64,000 nt of DNA from Amycolatopsis cihanbeyliensis (lineage in GTDB: Bacteria > Actinomycetota > Actinomycetes > Mycobacteriales > Pseudonocardiaceae), in assembly GCF_006715045.1 (NCBI RefSeq), contig NZ_VFML01000001.1:434001-498000 (forward strand). The letters run 5' to 3'. The notes below the pieces were generated by a model that saw only the letters and a list, made by a program, of their open reading frames with translations, was not told where the DNA came from and did not search any database. A program made the translations under genes and the position numbers. Position 1 is the first letter of the stretch. Each line of letters begins with the position of its first letter. Positions 45,061-53,347 of the stretch are shown piece by piece.

Positions 45061-45993
45061 TCACTGCCACGCAAGGGCCGCCCTGCGCGCCCAGTACTCC
45101 TCGGGCACCTCGGCCAGTGCGGCAAGCCGGTCGCGCTCGGCGTCCGCCAGCGTGATCGCCTCGGCTGCCAGGTTGCCGGCGAGCTGGGCCCCGCTGGCCG
45201 GCCCGGTCAGCACCACATCCGCCCATGGCTGGGAAAGTGCCGCGGCCAGCGCGACCGCGTCCGGGGTGTCGCCCCGCGCGGTGGCGAGCTCGGCCACCGG
45301 CCCCGGCGGGTCCACCGCGAGCCTGCCGTTGGCCAGGGTCTCCTTCACCAGCACCCATGCTCCCGCCGCACGAGCCTCCGCGAGCGCGGCCCCCGCCGAG
45401 GGTTCGAGCAGGTTCCAGGTGGACTGCACGGCGGTGAACAGCCGAACGCCGGACACCTCCAACTCGAACGCCCGCCGGATCGTCTCGGGCTGCCGTGGGC
45501 CGGAGGTGGAGAAGCCGAGCCGGACGCCGGATCCGGCGAGGGCCGCCAGTTCCTCCAGCAGCCTCCGATCGGTGAACAGCGGGCTGTCCGAGGTCAGCGA
45601 ATGGACCTGGTAGAGGGAGATCGCGTCGCCGAGCAACGACCGGCTTTCCCGCCACTGCGCCAGAAACCGGTCGGCCGAATGTTCCTTGGCCTCGTGCACC
45701 GGGGCGTCCAGCCGCCAGTCCCCCACGTAGGCATAGCCCCACTTGCTGGAGATCACCAGGTCCTGGTGGCCACGCTCGGCCAACCACGCACCGAGGAACT
45801 CCTCGGCACGTCCGTACGAGCGGGCCACATCGATATGCCGGATGCCGGCGGCGTAGGCCTGGTCGAGCAGCGCATGGGTGACCGCCCGCAGCGCGGTCAC
45901 GGAACGCGACGCCGGCAGTTCGGCCACCCGGCCGAGGTTGATGTACGCGGGCCTGCCTACGGCGGCGAGCCCCAGCCCGATGGCGGTCACCAT
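45061..45993 (-). CDS. Aldo/keto reductase
   Basis: This 310-residue TIM-barrel oxidoreductase shows IRHIDVARSYGRAEEFLGAW (Asp and Tyr of the tetrad) and LVISSKWGYAYVGDW (Lys). The NADPH-binding C-terminal part contains LGFSTSGPRQ and DVVLTGPASGAQL. The N-terminal strand lacks the more usual GxMxFG and instead reads IGLGLAAVGRPAYINLGR, typical of a sub-group related to D-threo-aldose dehydrogenases. ATG at 45993 is used. The divergent region of about 200 bases to the methyltransferase holds a palindromic operator. Confidence 0.87.
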   Translation of the reverse strand: MVTAIGLGLAAVGRPAYINLGRVAELPASRSVTALRAVTHALLDQAYAAGIRHIDVARSYGRAEEFLGAWLAERGHQDLVISSKWGYAYVGDWRLDAPVHEAKEHSADRFLAQWRESRSLLGDAISLYQVHSLTSDSPLFTDRRLLEELAALAGSGVRLGFSTSGPRQPETIRRAFELEVSGVRLFTAVQSTWNLLEPSAGAALAEARAAGAWVLVKETLANGRLAVDPPGPVAELATARGDTPDAVALAAALSQPWADVVLTGPASGAQLAGNLAAEAITLADAERDRLAALAEVPEEYWARRAALAWQ

Positions 45994-46093
45994 GGGCAGC
46001 ACGTTATCGCAGCGATCCTTCCTCTTCTGTGCGGTGTTGGAGGTGAGTCGCGGTTTGCTGTGGGGGTGAGGATGTCCTGCCAAAAGAGGGACT

Positions 46094-46109
46094 GTATAAG
46101 TCGTTATAC
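46094..46109. promoter_or_regulatory. Palindromic operator, copy 1 (methyltransferase side)
   Basis: GTATAAGTCGTTATAC is a perfect 6+4+6 inverted repeat in the region between the aldo/keto reductase and the methyltransferase. Including the next three bases (GAT), 17 of 19 positions match a second site at 52119-52137, just before a small HTH-like gene. It contains -10-like hexamers (TATAAG, TATACG), so binding would block transcription. Confidence 0.65.
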
Positions 46110-46194
46110 GATAACCAGTCGTGGGTGGGCGCAGAACCATCCGTGCTCGCCCACGGCTGAACCGGCTCCGCCTCCCCGGTGCGCCGGGCAGGCT

Positions 46195-46995
46195 GTGGGC
46201 CTTGGATTCAGCGGCGACGTGGTCGACTTCTATCACCGGTACCGGCGCGGCTACCCCGCCGCCGTCTTCGACACCCTGGCCGACGAGTTCCGTCTGTCCA
46301 CCGCCGATCTCGCCGCAGATCTGGGCTGCGGGACCGGCCAGCTGACGTGCTCGCTGGCCACGCGGGTGGCCGGCGTGATCGGCGTCGACCCGGAACCGGA
46401 CATGCTGGCACGAGCACGCCGGGCCGCGACCGAGCGTGGGATCGGCAACATCGGCTGGTTACTCGGCGCCGACACCGACCTTCCCGCGCTGCGGGCGTTG
46501 CTCGGTTCGCGCCGGCTCGGCTGCGTCACGATCGGCCAGGCGCTGCATTGGATGGACCACGAGCGGTTGTTCCCGGAACTGGCGGGCATGGTGCGGCCGG
46601 GCGGCGGCGTCGCCGTACTCACCAACGGCACCCCGCTGTGGCTGCAGTCCAGCTCCTGGTCCCGCGCCCTGCGGGACTGCCTGGAACGGCTGCTCGACAC
46701 CGAGCTCACCCGCACCTGCGGCACCGACGAGCCCAGTCAGCGCGGGTACCGGGACGCGATGGTCGCCGCCGGCCTGACCGTCCGCGATGCCCGGGTCGAC
46801 TATCACGCCGAGCTGGATCCGGAGCAGATCGTCGGCGGCGTGTACTCGGCGATGGCGGCCGACCAGCTCCCCTCCCCCGCCCGCCGACCGGAGTTCACCA
46901 GGCGGATCGAGCGTGCGTTACGTCCGTACGCGCCGTTCGTCGAGCAGGTGGAAGTGCGGTTGTTGCTGGGACGAACCCGAAGCGGCGACGTATAG
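46195..46995 (+). CDS. Class I SAM-dependent methyltransferase
   Basis: This 266-residue protein has SAM motif I ADLGCGTGQLTCSL (about residues 40-53) and VIGVDPEPDMLARARRA (acidic loop binding the ribose). The N-terminal FSGDVVDFYHRYRRGYP resembles class I methyltransferases of the methyltransferase-11/25 type found with natural-product or small-molecule genes. GTG at 46195 is the best start (GGGCAGG 4 bases upstream); no ATG is available. The palindromic operator lies 85 bases upstream. The methyl acceptor is unknown. Confidence 0.82.
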   Translation: MGLGFSGDVVDFYHRYRRGYPAAVFDTLADEFRLSTADLAADLGCGTGQLTCSLATRVAGVIGVDPEPDMLARARRAATERGIGNIGWLLGADTDLPALRALLGSRRLGCVTIGQALHWMDHERLFPELAGMVRPGGGVAVLTNGTPLWLQSSSWSRALRDCLERLLDTELTRTCGTDEPSQRGYRDAMVAAGLTVRDARVDYHAELDPEQIVGGVYSAMAADQLPSPARRPEFTRRIERALRPYAPFVEQVEVRLLLGRTRSGDV

Positions 46996-47222
46996 GGGAT
47001 TCGGCGACGCAGCAAGGGGCGGCACGCTGGCATCCTCGCGTAACCACTGTCGCGTGTTCGTTCGTCCGCCTTGAACGCTGGTGACGGTATGTGGACCCCC
47101 AGGTGGGGTGTGACGTTGTGGAGAGTGCCGAACAGCGCACACAACACCGGGCCCGCGCTGGGAGCGTGAGCTCGCGGGGCAACACACAGACGAACCAACG
47201 ATGAAACGGATCTCCATCCATC

Positions 47223-47632
47223 GTGAGCATCAACTGGATCACACGTGCTGAGACCAGCGCCGACATCCCCACCACTCGCGATATCGGCCACGCGCTGCTG
47301 ACCCGCTGCCACATCGACGACACCCGGCCCTGTGCCTGGGTCCCGTCGCCGTCTGGCCCGAGTACCAGAAGGCCGGCGCCGGCTCCGCGGCAATCCGCGC
47401 CTCGTTGCAGGCCGCCAGGGAGCTGGGCGAGTACTTCGTCACCGTCCTCGGACACCCGACGTGCTACCCGCGGTTCGGCTTCACTCGCGCTTCCCGGTAC
47501 GGCATCGGGCTCAGCATCGACGTCTCGGACGAGGCCATGACGGCCCTCACCCTCGACGCCGACCACCCGCTGCCCAGCGGCACCGTCCGCTACGCCGCAC
47601 CGTTCGGCATCCAAGGCGTGTCTCCTCAATAG
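47223..47632 (+). pseudogene. GNAT acetyltransferase, frameshifted and internally deleted
   Basis: The segment starts MSINWITRAETSADIPTTRD like YhbS-type GNAT acetyltransferases, then the frame turns into Arg/Pro-rich noise. A second frame, from about 47334, gives LGPVAVWPEYQKAGAGSAAI (acetyl-CoA binding region) and LGEYFVTVLGHPTCYPRFGF, ending PFGIQGVSPQ. The stretch that normally joins these parts (about 40-50 residues) is missing. The gene is therefore decayed by a deletion that also shifted the frame. Confidence 0.78.
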
Positions 47633-47770
47633 TTGCTGGGGTGCGAGTGCGTACGCCACGCCGCGTCCGGAACATGAGGACTACCTGTGCGAGCCGAGAG
47701 CTCGCACCGATGAGTTCCCTGCGTCGCGCCTGTCTATACGTCTCGGACCGACTGACGGAAGGATGGCGCC

Positions 47771-48334
47771 ATGCGGAAACTGATCTACGGTATGAACCTG
47801 AGCCTGGACGGCTACATCGCCACGGCCGGCGGCGACCTTGGCTGGAGCGGGCCGAGTGACGAGCTGTTCCAGTGGTGGCTCGAGCGGGAGCAGGCGATCG
47901 ACCTGTTCCTGTACGGGCGCAGGCTGTGGGAGACGATGAGTTCCTACTGGTCGACCGGTGACCAGCAGCCGGGCGCCACTCCGGCGGAGATCGAGTTCGC
48001 GCGGAACTGGCGGGACACGCCGAAGGTGCTGTTCTCCTCCACGACGATCGACAAGGTCGACTGGAACACCCGCATAGTGACTGGCGACGCGATCGCCGAG
48101 ATCACCCGGCTCAAGGCCGAGGACGGCGGGCCGATGAGGGTCGGTGGTGCAACGCTGGCCGGGGCAGCCATGCGGGCTGGCCTGGTCGACGAGTACGAGA
48201 TCGTCACCCATCCGGTCCTGCTGGGCGGCGGCACGCCGTTTTTCACCACGCTGGACAGCTGGGTGAACCTGAACCTGGTGGAGACGCGGGCGTTTCCCGG
48301 TGGGATGGTCCTGACCAGGTACGAGAGGCATTGA
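47771..48334 (+). CDS. RibD C-terminal/dihydrofolate reductase-like protein
   Basis: This 187-residue protein starts MRKLIYGMNLSLDGYIATAG and contains LFLYGRRLWETMSSYW, TPKVLFSSTTIDKV, MRVGGATLAGAAMRAGLVDE and VLLGGGTPFF. This matches the DHFR-like family related to the RibD reductase domain and the actinobacterial deazaflavin/NADPH reductases; most members have no known substrate. GGAAGG precedes the ATG. A -10-like TATACG lies at 47733-47738. Confidence 0.88.
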   Translation: MRKLIYGMNLSLDGYIATAGGDLGWSGPSDELFQWWLEREQAIDLFLYGRRLWETMSSYWSTGDQQPGATPAEIEFARNWRDTPKVLFSSTTIDKVDWNTRIVTGDAIAEITRLKAEDGGPMRVGGATLAGAAMRAGLVDEYEIVTHPVLLGGGTPFFTTLDSWVNLNLVETRAFPGGMVLTRYERH

Positions 48335-48393
48335 GCGCGATTCCGCTGCGCGGGTCAGAACTCGCCCGCGAGATCACGGCATGATGTGCGCGG

Positions 48394-48580
48394 GTGAGGT
48401 CGTCGCGGTTTCAGTCATCGTCCGATGAGCGGTGGGAGCGGATCGAGCCGTCGCTGCCCTCGAACGAGGGGCGTCGTGGTCGCCCGTTTCATCATGACCG
48501 GAGGGCCGTCGAGGGGATCGTCTACCGGTAACCGGACCGGGATCCCGTGGCGGGACCTGCCTCGCGAGCCGTTCGGTTGA
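48394..48580 (+). pseudogene. IS5-family transposase remnant (5' end)
   Basis: The first frame encodes SSDERWERIEPSLPSNEGRR then GRPFHHDRRAVEGIVYR and stops. Reading on in the frame shifted by one base gives RTGIPWRDLPRE, the next family motif. Removing one A from CGGTAACCGG restores the continuous frame. This is the N-terminal quarter of an IS5/IS4-type DDE transposase. After about 48577 the sequence switches to a tyrosine-recombinase fragment on the other strand, so the rest of the IS is missing. Confidence 0.8.
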
Positions 48581-48680
48581 GTTTGGCCTCGTCGATGCGG
48601 TCGTTGAGGTTGGCGATGATCTCGACCAGTCGTGGGCGGGCGGTTGGGTCCAGGCAAAGGCTGGGGCAGCGGATGCGGGC
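48577..48680 (-). pseudogene. Tyrosine recombinase C-terminal fragment (second copy)
   Basis: Read on the minus strand this encodes about 34 residues, IRCPSLCLDPTARPRLVEII then ANLNDRIDEAKLN. It aligns with CVRCPLLRVDPAQMPRLVEI ... LVDRLQEAK near the C-terminus of the recombinase pseudogene at 49960-51669. It is a separate, diverged remnant of the same family, joined directly to the IS5 scrap. The joining order suggests repeated insertions and deletions at this spot. Confidence 0.75.
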
Positions 48681-48699
48681 TTAACCGAGATGATCTTGG
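48680..48699. repeat. 20-bp direct repeat, left copy
   Basis: CTTAACCGAGATGATCTTGG matches the right copy at 49831-49850 at 18 of 20 positions. Both copies lie beside recombinase sequences, and together they flank the VOC gene. The following 237 bases (48700-48936) contain no gene that I can support. Confidence 0.65.
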
Positions 48700-48936
48700 A
48701 GTAGGTTCGCGTCCAGGTCGGAAGCGTGTGGTAGCGCAGGGTGATCATTGGAATCTTCACGGAGCATGACACTCGGGCGTGTCGCGGCTGCTGCAATGCA
48801 GCGCAAGGTGGCAGCCTGGCTGTACCGCTTCGCGGCAGATCCGGGCGGTCTGACGATTTCAGCGACGCGGGTGATTCGAACGACCTGGCGTCGCCCCGCG
48901 GTGGATCGGTGTCGCCGCCTCTCGGATCTGGTCGCG

Positions 48937-49656
48937 CTATCGGGGGGTCAACACACAGAACTCGTTGCCATCGGGATCGGCCATCACCACCCAGCTGACC
49001 TCGCCCTGGCCGATGTCGGTCCGAGTCGCCCCGAGCGAGACGAGACGGTCGACCTCCGCTTGCTGATCACCGTCAACAGGTGGAGCGAGGTCGAAATGCA
49101 GCCGGTTCCTCCCGGTCTTCGGCTTCAGTGGCGGACCGCCCCAGGTGATCTTCGGACCACCGCGCGGCGAGCGGATCGCGGTCTCTTGGTCCTGGTCCCA
49201 GACCATCGGCCAGCCCAGCGCTTTGCTCCAGAAGTATCCGACGTCCTGCGAACCGTCGCACGCAAGCGCTCCGATGAATCCGCAGTCGGCAAGGAAGTTG
49301 TTGCCCGGCTCGATGACGCAGAACTCATTGCCTTCGGGGTCGGCGAGCACCACATGACCCTCCTCCGGGCGTTGACCGATGTCGATATGCCGGGCACCAA
49401 GTCCGAGCGACCTCGCCACCGTCTGCTGCTGGTCCTCGAGGGATGTGCTCGTCAGATCGAAGTGCATCTGGTTCTGGCCGGCCTTCTGCTCCTGGGTCGA
49501 AACAAATCGGATCCGGAACCCGGTGTCATCGCTCGGCAGGAGCGCGATGCCGTCGTGGGCGCCGGCCATCTCCCAGCCCAGGACGCCGGCCCAGAAGCGC
49601 GCGAGACGAAGCGGGGCGTTCGCATCAAAGCAGACCGCGAGGAGGTTAGAAGTCAT
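48937..49656 (-). CDS. Two-domain VOC (glyoxalase/bleomycin-resistance fold) protein
   Basis: This 239-residue protein starts MTSNLLAVCFDANAPLRLAR and has two VOC modules (about residues 5-115 and 125-235). Each ends with the family strand motif: VLADPEGNEFCVIEPG and VMADPDGNEFCVLTPR. Putative metal-ligand positions are His in QMHFDL and RLHFDL and Glu in NEFCV of each half. The fold serves as dioxygenase, lyase or drug-binding protein; the function here is unknown. It lies between 20-bp direct repeats inside the decayed mobile region. Confidence 0.87.
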   Translation of the reverse strand: MTSNLLAVCFDANAPLRLARFWAGVLGWEMAGAHDGIALLPSDDTGFRIRFVSTQEQKAGQNQMHFDLTSTSLEDQQQTVARSLGLGARHIDIGQRPEEGHVVLADPEGNEFCVIEPGNNFLADCGFIGALACDGSQDVGYFWSKALGWPMVWDQDQETAIRSPRGGPKITWGGPPLKPKTGRNRLHFDLAPPVDGDQQAEVDRLVSLGATRTDIGQGEVSWVVMADPDGNEFCVLTPR

Positions 49657-49830
49657 CCCGTTCCCCATCTCCGATTTGCTGACTCACGGCCGCAGACAGG
49701 GCACGCACCCCTGCCCATGAGGAAGGCAACGCTAAGCGCTCGGGGACTGCCACGCAACGCAATTAAGGCAGAGGACGGTCCTGAGCACGAGCGTGTGCGT
49801 GTCGCCGCCCACCGAGACCTGGTGACAGAT

Positions 49831-49850
49831 CTTAACCGAAATGATCTTGA
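49831..49850. repeat. 20-bp direct repeat, right copy
   Basis: CTTAACCGAAATGATCTTGA is the partner of the copy at 48680-48699, 1,151 bases away in the same orientation. Nothing that looks like a gene is seen between the VOC start (49656) and this repeat. Confidence 0.65.
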
Positions 49851-49920
49851 ACGGTGGGGTTCGCCGCAATGCGGAGTCTGACTCACGGAGGGTGACCAGA
49901 AAGAATCTTGTGTTGATGTG

Positions 49921-49943
49921 TCCTCGGGCGTGTCGCCCGAGGA
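49921..49943 (-). terminator. Perfect hairpin after the recombinase pseudogene
   Basis: TCCTCGGGC (49921-49929) and GCCCGAGGA (49935-49943) form a 9-bp stem with a 5-base loop, 17 bases after the recombinase stop on the minus strand. It is probably the recombinase terminator. A partial relative, ACTCGGGCGTGTCGC, occurs at about 48771-48785 near the other recombinase fragment. Confidence 0.6.
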
Positions 49944-49959
49944 CGATGGCCAGGGCTGT

Positions 49960-51669
49960 TCAGTCTGGGCTGGACCGGCCGGTTGAGGTGCGGATGTCGG
50001 GCATGCCGAGGAGGGCAGCGTTGCTGGGGGCGGCGAGGTCGCGCATCGTTTCCAGTTTTTGCGCCGCAGCGGCCATGGTGGTTTCGATCGCGGCGACCTC
50101 GCCGAGCCAGCCTTGGTCCTTGGCCTCCTGAAGCCGGTCCACGAGAGTGGCGTGGATTTCGACCAGCCGTGGCATTTGAGCCGGGTCGACCCGGAGTAGT
50201 GGGCATCTGACGCAGGCGTTTTCGTGCGCACAAGGGGTTCCGTGGTCGCGGCCGCATGTTCCGAGAGCCACTTTTCGCAGCGCGAAGTGGGCGAGAAAGT
50301 CGTCCCATTCTCCGGCGGTGAGGTCGCGGTATTCCTCGCTGGGCCGCTCGGCTCGGCGTCGGGCGACGAACGCTCGATGGTGCGCGATCACGTCCTCGGG
50401 TAGATCGCCGCGTATCCCATCGTTGTGTCCACAGTAGAATGACCGCAGACCTTGGCCGCAATGTGCGGCGGCAATCCGGAGCGGATAGCGTCGGTGACGA
50501 AGATCCTTCTGAAATCGTGGGGGCGCCACTCCAGCGGCCGGTCGGCGCCGGTGATCTGGGCGGCCTGCGACGTGGCGACGAGGCACTCTCGGAGGTAGCT
50601 GCGGGTGAGTGGCCGGTCCTCGGTGCCGAAGCGCCATTGGAACAGGAACGGCATCGGCGGGCTCCAGGTCTGCTCGAACACGTCGCAGGCGGACACGAGT
50701 GGCAGCGCGGCCTTGCCCGCCCGGCCCCGGAAGATGATCGCGGTCAAGACCTCCCCGAGCCCGGGCGAGACCAGAAGTAGCCGCTCCGCGTCGGTCTTGG
50801 ATGTTCCAGCATCTCCTCGATGCGGATTCCGTTGTGCCGCAACACTTCCACGGTTACCCATGACCAGAACGCGGCCGATTCCTCGTGGGTGAGGTCCCGC
50901 CGCCGGTCGGTGGCCAGGTCGACAGCGTAGACCCGGCCGGACCCACCTTGGCGGCACCGCTGAAACTCCTGGCCGCCGGCGGTGAACCGGCCTCCGGCGG
51001 CGATGGTCCCGGCGGTGTTGATGTGTGCTTCGGCGTCCTTGCGTTGCCGCTCGGCGGCGCGCAGCAACGCGGGCAGCAGCGGCAGCCGGGTCCTGGTCCG
51101 CTGGTCCATCCGCGCTTTGACCCGCGAGTTGGCCTTCTTCAGGGTCACCTCGGCGGCCTTGATGGGGCATGGCACCACCCAGCGCGCCCATCGTGCTGGA
51201 TCGTCGGCGGCCCATCGGGCGATGGAACTCAGCGAGGTGTGATCGAGTTCGGGGGATCGCTCGGTGAGGTACTCGACCAGCAGATCGCGGACGGGCTGGC
51301 ACTCGATGCCGTAGCCGTCGACGATCTGCTCGACGCTGCGGCGTCCGTCCAGCCGCAGCACCCGCAACCGCTCGGGCGCCGCCGCCGGGAGCACGCCAGT
51401 CTTTTTCAGCAGCGCGTAGAACAGCGGCCTGCCTGCGCTGCCCGGAAATGGTGCTCCTGCAACGCTTTCGTCAGCTCGACGCAGTCGCCGACGGTGATGT
51501 CGCGGACGAGGCCGCCCTTGCGGATCACGATCCAGGTGACCTTGTTCAGCGCGTCTGACCTGGCCCAGCCCGCCGCATCGTCGGCATGGGATTCAAGGCT
51601 CCGGAAGCCGTCGGGGTCGATGGCCGCGCGGGCCTCGGCGAGCATCACCACGTCATCGAACACCTTCAC
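49960..51669 (-). pseudogene. Tyrosine recombinase/integrase broken by three frame disruptions
   Basis: Four consecutive segments in different frames reconstruct one integrase. The N-terminal part (51669 to about 51406) starts MKVFDDVVMLAEARAAIDPD. After a shift the frame continues FYALLKKTGVLPAAAPERLR to NGIRIEEMLE (about 50790), then jumps, with about 25 residues lost, to SKTDAERLLLVSPGLGEVLT. The catalytic region HDFRRIFVTDAIRSGLPPHI AAKVCGHSTVD is preserved with its His, Arg and His. A one-base loss at AAIYP shifts to EDVIAHHRAFVARRRAERPS and the Cys-containing C-terminal tail (CVRCPLLRVDP). Because of these breaks it cannot make an intact recombinase. Confidence 0.85.
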
Positions 51670-51728
51670 ACCACCTTCTCGATCAAGGTGTGTGAGGTCT
51701 ACCGATCAACATCAGCCGTGTGCGTCGG

Positions 51729-52109
51729 CTACCCCGGCGTGTCGCCCCGTAGTCCGGTCGATAGATCTCCCGCATTCCGATGCCGCCCCATCAACTCGAG
51801 GAACTGCTCGGAGTTCAGCACCTGCCGGTGCAACTTTTCCAGCCTCGCGGCCGGTGCCCGCACGTACCCCTTACCGAAGACGGGAGCGATCTGCCGCAGG
51901 CTGGCCCCGGCCTCGCGGGCGGCGAGCAGGGTCCAGTCCGAGGCGTTCGCGCAGGCCGTCGAGGCCTGTCGCAACTCGCCGAGCAGGGCGATCAGGTCTT
52001 CCGGTGACACCTCCCCCGCGCGCGCCGCCTCGGCCGTGTCCTCCAGCCAGGTCAGTACCTCGGCGGCGGTGATCGGCGCGCGCGGGGAGGTGTGCTGCAC
52101 ATCGTCCAT
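51729..52109 (-). CDS. Small helical protein with HTH-like C-terminal part
   Basis: This 126-residue protein has an acidic helical N-terminal half (PITAAEVLTWLEDTAEAARA) and a segment WTLLAAREAGASLRQIAPVF then GKGYVRAPAARLEKL (about residues 58-92) that looks like a helix-turn-helix. I do not recognise a named family. There is no ribosome site before the ATG at 52109; a -10 TATACG ends 8 bases upstream within a perfect-type palindrome, so it is probably leaderless and autorepressed. The same operator sequence precedes the methyltransferase at 46195. Confidence 0.65.
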   Translation of the reverse strand: MDDVQHTSPRAPITAAEVLTWLEDTAEAARAGEVSPEDLIALLGELRQASTACANASDWTLLAAREAGASLRQIAPVFGKGYVRAPAARLEKLHRQVLNSEQFLELMGRHRNAGDLSTGLRGDTPG

Positions 52110-52118
52110 AGCCGGAGC

Positions 52119-52134
52119 GTATAGGACGTTATAC
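52119..52134. promoter_or_regulatory. Palindromic operator, copy 2 (small HTH-like gene)
   Basis: GTATAGGACGTTATAC has inverted arms GTATA/TATAC and is followed by GAT, as in the first copy at 46094. It overlaps the -10 region and lies 10 bases before the ATG of the minus-strand gene at 52109. The two sites are 6.0 kb apart and match at 17 of 19 positions. Confidence 0.65.
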
Positions 52135-52161
52135 GATGGGATGGGGCGACACGCCGCGGTA

Positions 52162-53193
52162 CTACCCCGCTCGGATGTGGTCGCGTACCCAGACCCCGGC
52201 CGGCTTCAACGGGCCGGTGCCGGTCCACGGTCCCCCCGCCGAGCAGGTGCCCTTCTCGAAGACCGCGCCGGAACGGTGGTCATCGGAGAAGTTCCAGTTC
52301 ACCCAGCTGATCTTCCGCTGCGCCATCAGGTCGAGGTATCGCTGCGCCATCCCAAAGTCGTTGCCGCCGTCCCCGGAGTAGGTCTGGGTACCGAACTCCG
52401 TGACGAACACCGGCAGCTCCCTGGCCGCCCTGGCGAGCGTGTCCAGGTAGTGGTCGCCGTGTGAGGCCGCATAGAAGTGGAAGGTGTACATGATGTTCTC
52501 CGCCCGCACCGGGTCGGCGATGATCTCGCTCTCGTCGCCTCCCTCGGACACGCCAAGGGAGGACCAGCCACGGGTGCCGACCAGCACCACGGCGTCCCGG
52601 TCCTGCGCCCTGATCACCGGGATGACCTCCTCGGCGTAGCCGCGGATACGCGACCAGCTCACCCCACTCGGCTCATTCGCGATCTCGTAGAGCACGTTGT
52701 CCTTGTCCCGATGCCTGCCGACGATCTCGGTGAAGAAGGTGCGAGCCCGGGAAAGGTTGTGGTACGGGTCGCCGGGACTGAGCATGTGCCAGTCGACGAT
52801 CGCGTACATGCCGCGCTCGGTCGCCTCCTCGACGAACCGGTCGACCAGGTCGGTGAACCCGCGTGGATCCGTCTCGTAGCCGCCTTCCTGGATGTACATC
52901 GACAGCCGAAGGACGTCCGCCCGCCAGTCCCCGGCAAGGGCGTCCAGCGAGCCGTCGGTCACGCAGTGGGCGTACCACTGCAACCCGTGCGTGCTCATCC
53001 CCCGCAGCTGCACCGGTTCGCCACCGCTGTCGCACAGCCGAACGCCGCACACCGACAGCTTCCCGTTGGCCGCGACGGCACTCTCCCCCGCGACCGCAGC
53101 GGTGTCGTCCGGTGCGGCTTGGGCGATCGTGCCGGGCAGGATGACCACCGCGGCCAGCGCGGCGAGTGTGCGCATGCGCGTCTGCCACCTCAT
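52162..53193 (-). CDS. Secreted GH5 family glycanase (cellulase-like)
   Basis: This 343-residue protein has a Sec signal peptide (about residues 1-27) and a single GH5 (beta/alpha)8 domain. Family hallmarks are PVQLRGMSTHGLQWYAHCV, the acid/base Glu174 in YEIANEPSG and the nucleophile Glu266 in VFVTEFGTQ. It should cleave beta-1,4-glucan or related polysaccharides outside the cell. No carbohydrate-binding module is present. GAGGAGGAAC lies just upstream of the ATG at 53193. No CebR-type palindrome was found before it. Confidence 0.93.
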   Translation of the reverse strand: MRWQTRMRTLAALAAVVILPGTIAQAAPDDTAAVAGESAVAANGKLSVCGVRLCDSGGEPVQLRGMSTHGLQWYAHCVTDGSLDALAGDWRADVLRLSMYIQEGGYETDPRGFTDLVDRFVEEATERGMYAIVDWHMLSPGDPYHNLSRARTFFTEIVGRHRDKDNVLYEIANEPSGVSWSRIRGYAEEVIPVIRAQDRDAVVLVGTRGWSSLGVSEGGDESEIIADPVRAENIMYTFHFYAASHGDHYLDTLARAARELPVFVTEFGTQTYSGDGGNDFGMAQRYLDLMAQRKISWVNWNFSDDHRSGAVFEKGTCSAGGPWTGTGPLKPAGVWVRDHIRAG

Positions 53194-53347
53194 CAGTTCC
53201 TCCTCACGCAGGGACCACACCCGGGGGGGCGTGGCTGGAGTGCACTGGCGGCGGAATCGCGCAGGATCCTCATTTGTAAAGGTTCCTACCCAATAAGCAG
53301 AGGTTAACCACCCCGTGGATGACCGTCAAGATGTCCGGATACGCGAA

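Noticed and set aside
48868..48883. A tRNA T-arm-like GATTCGAAC sequence in the island
   Set aside because: No matching stem, acceptor or anticodon arm could be folded around it on either strand, so no tRNA or tRNA remnant is claimed.
52162..53193. Cellulose-utilisation regulon
   Set aside because: There is only one GH5 gene, without transporter, CebR gene or CebR-like palindrome nearby.
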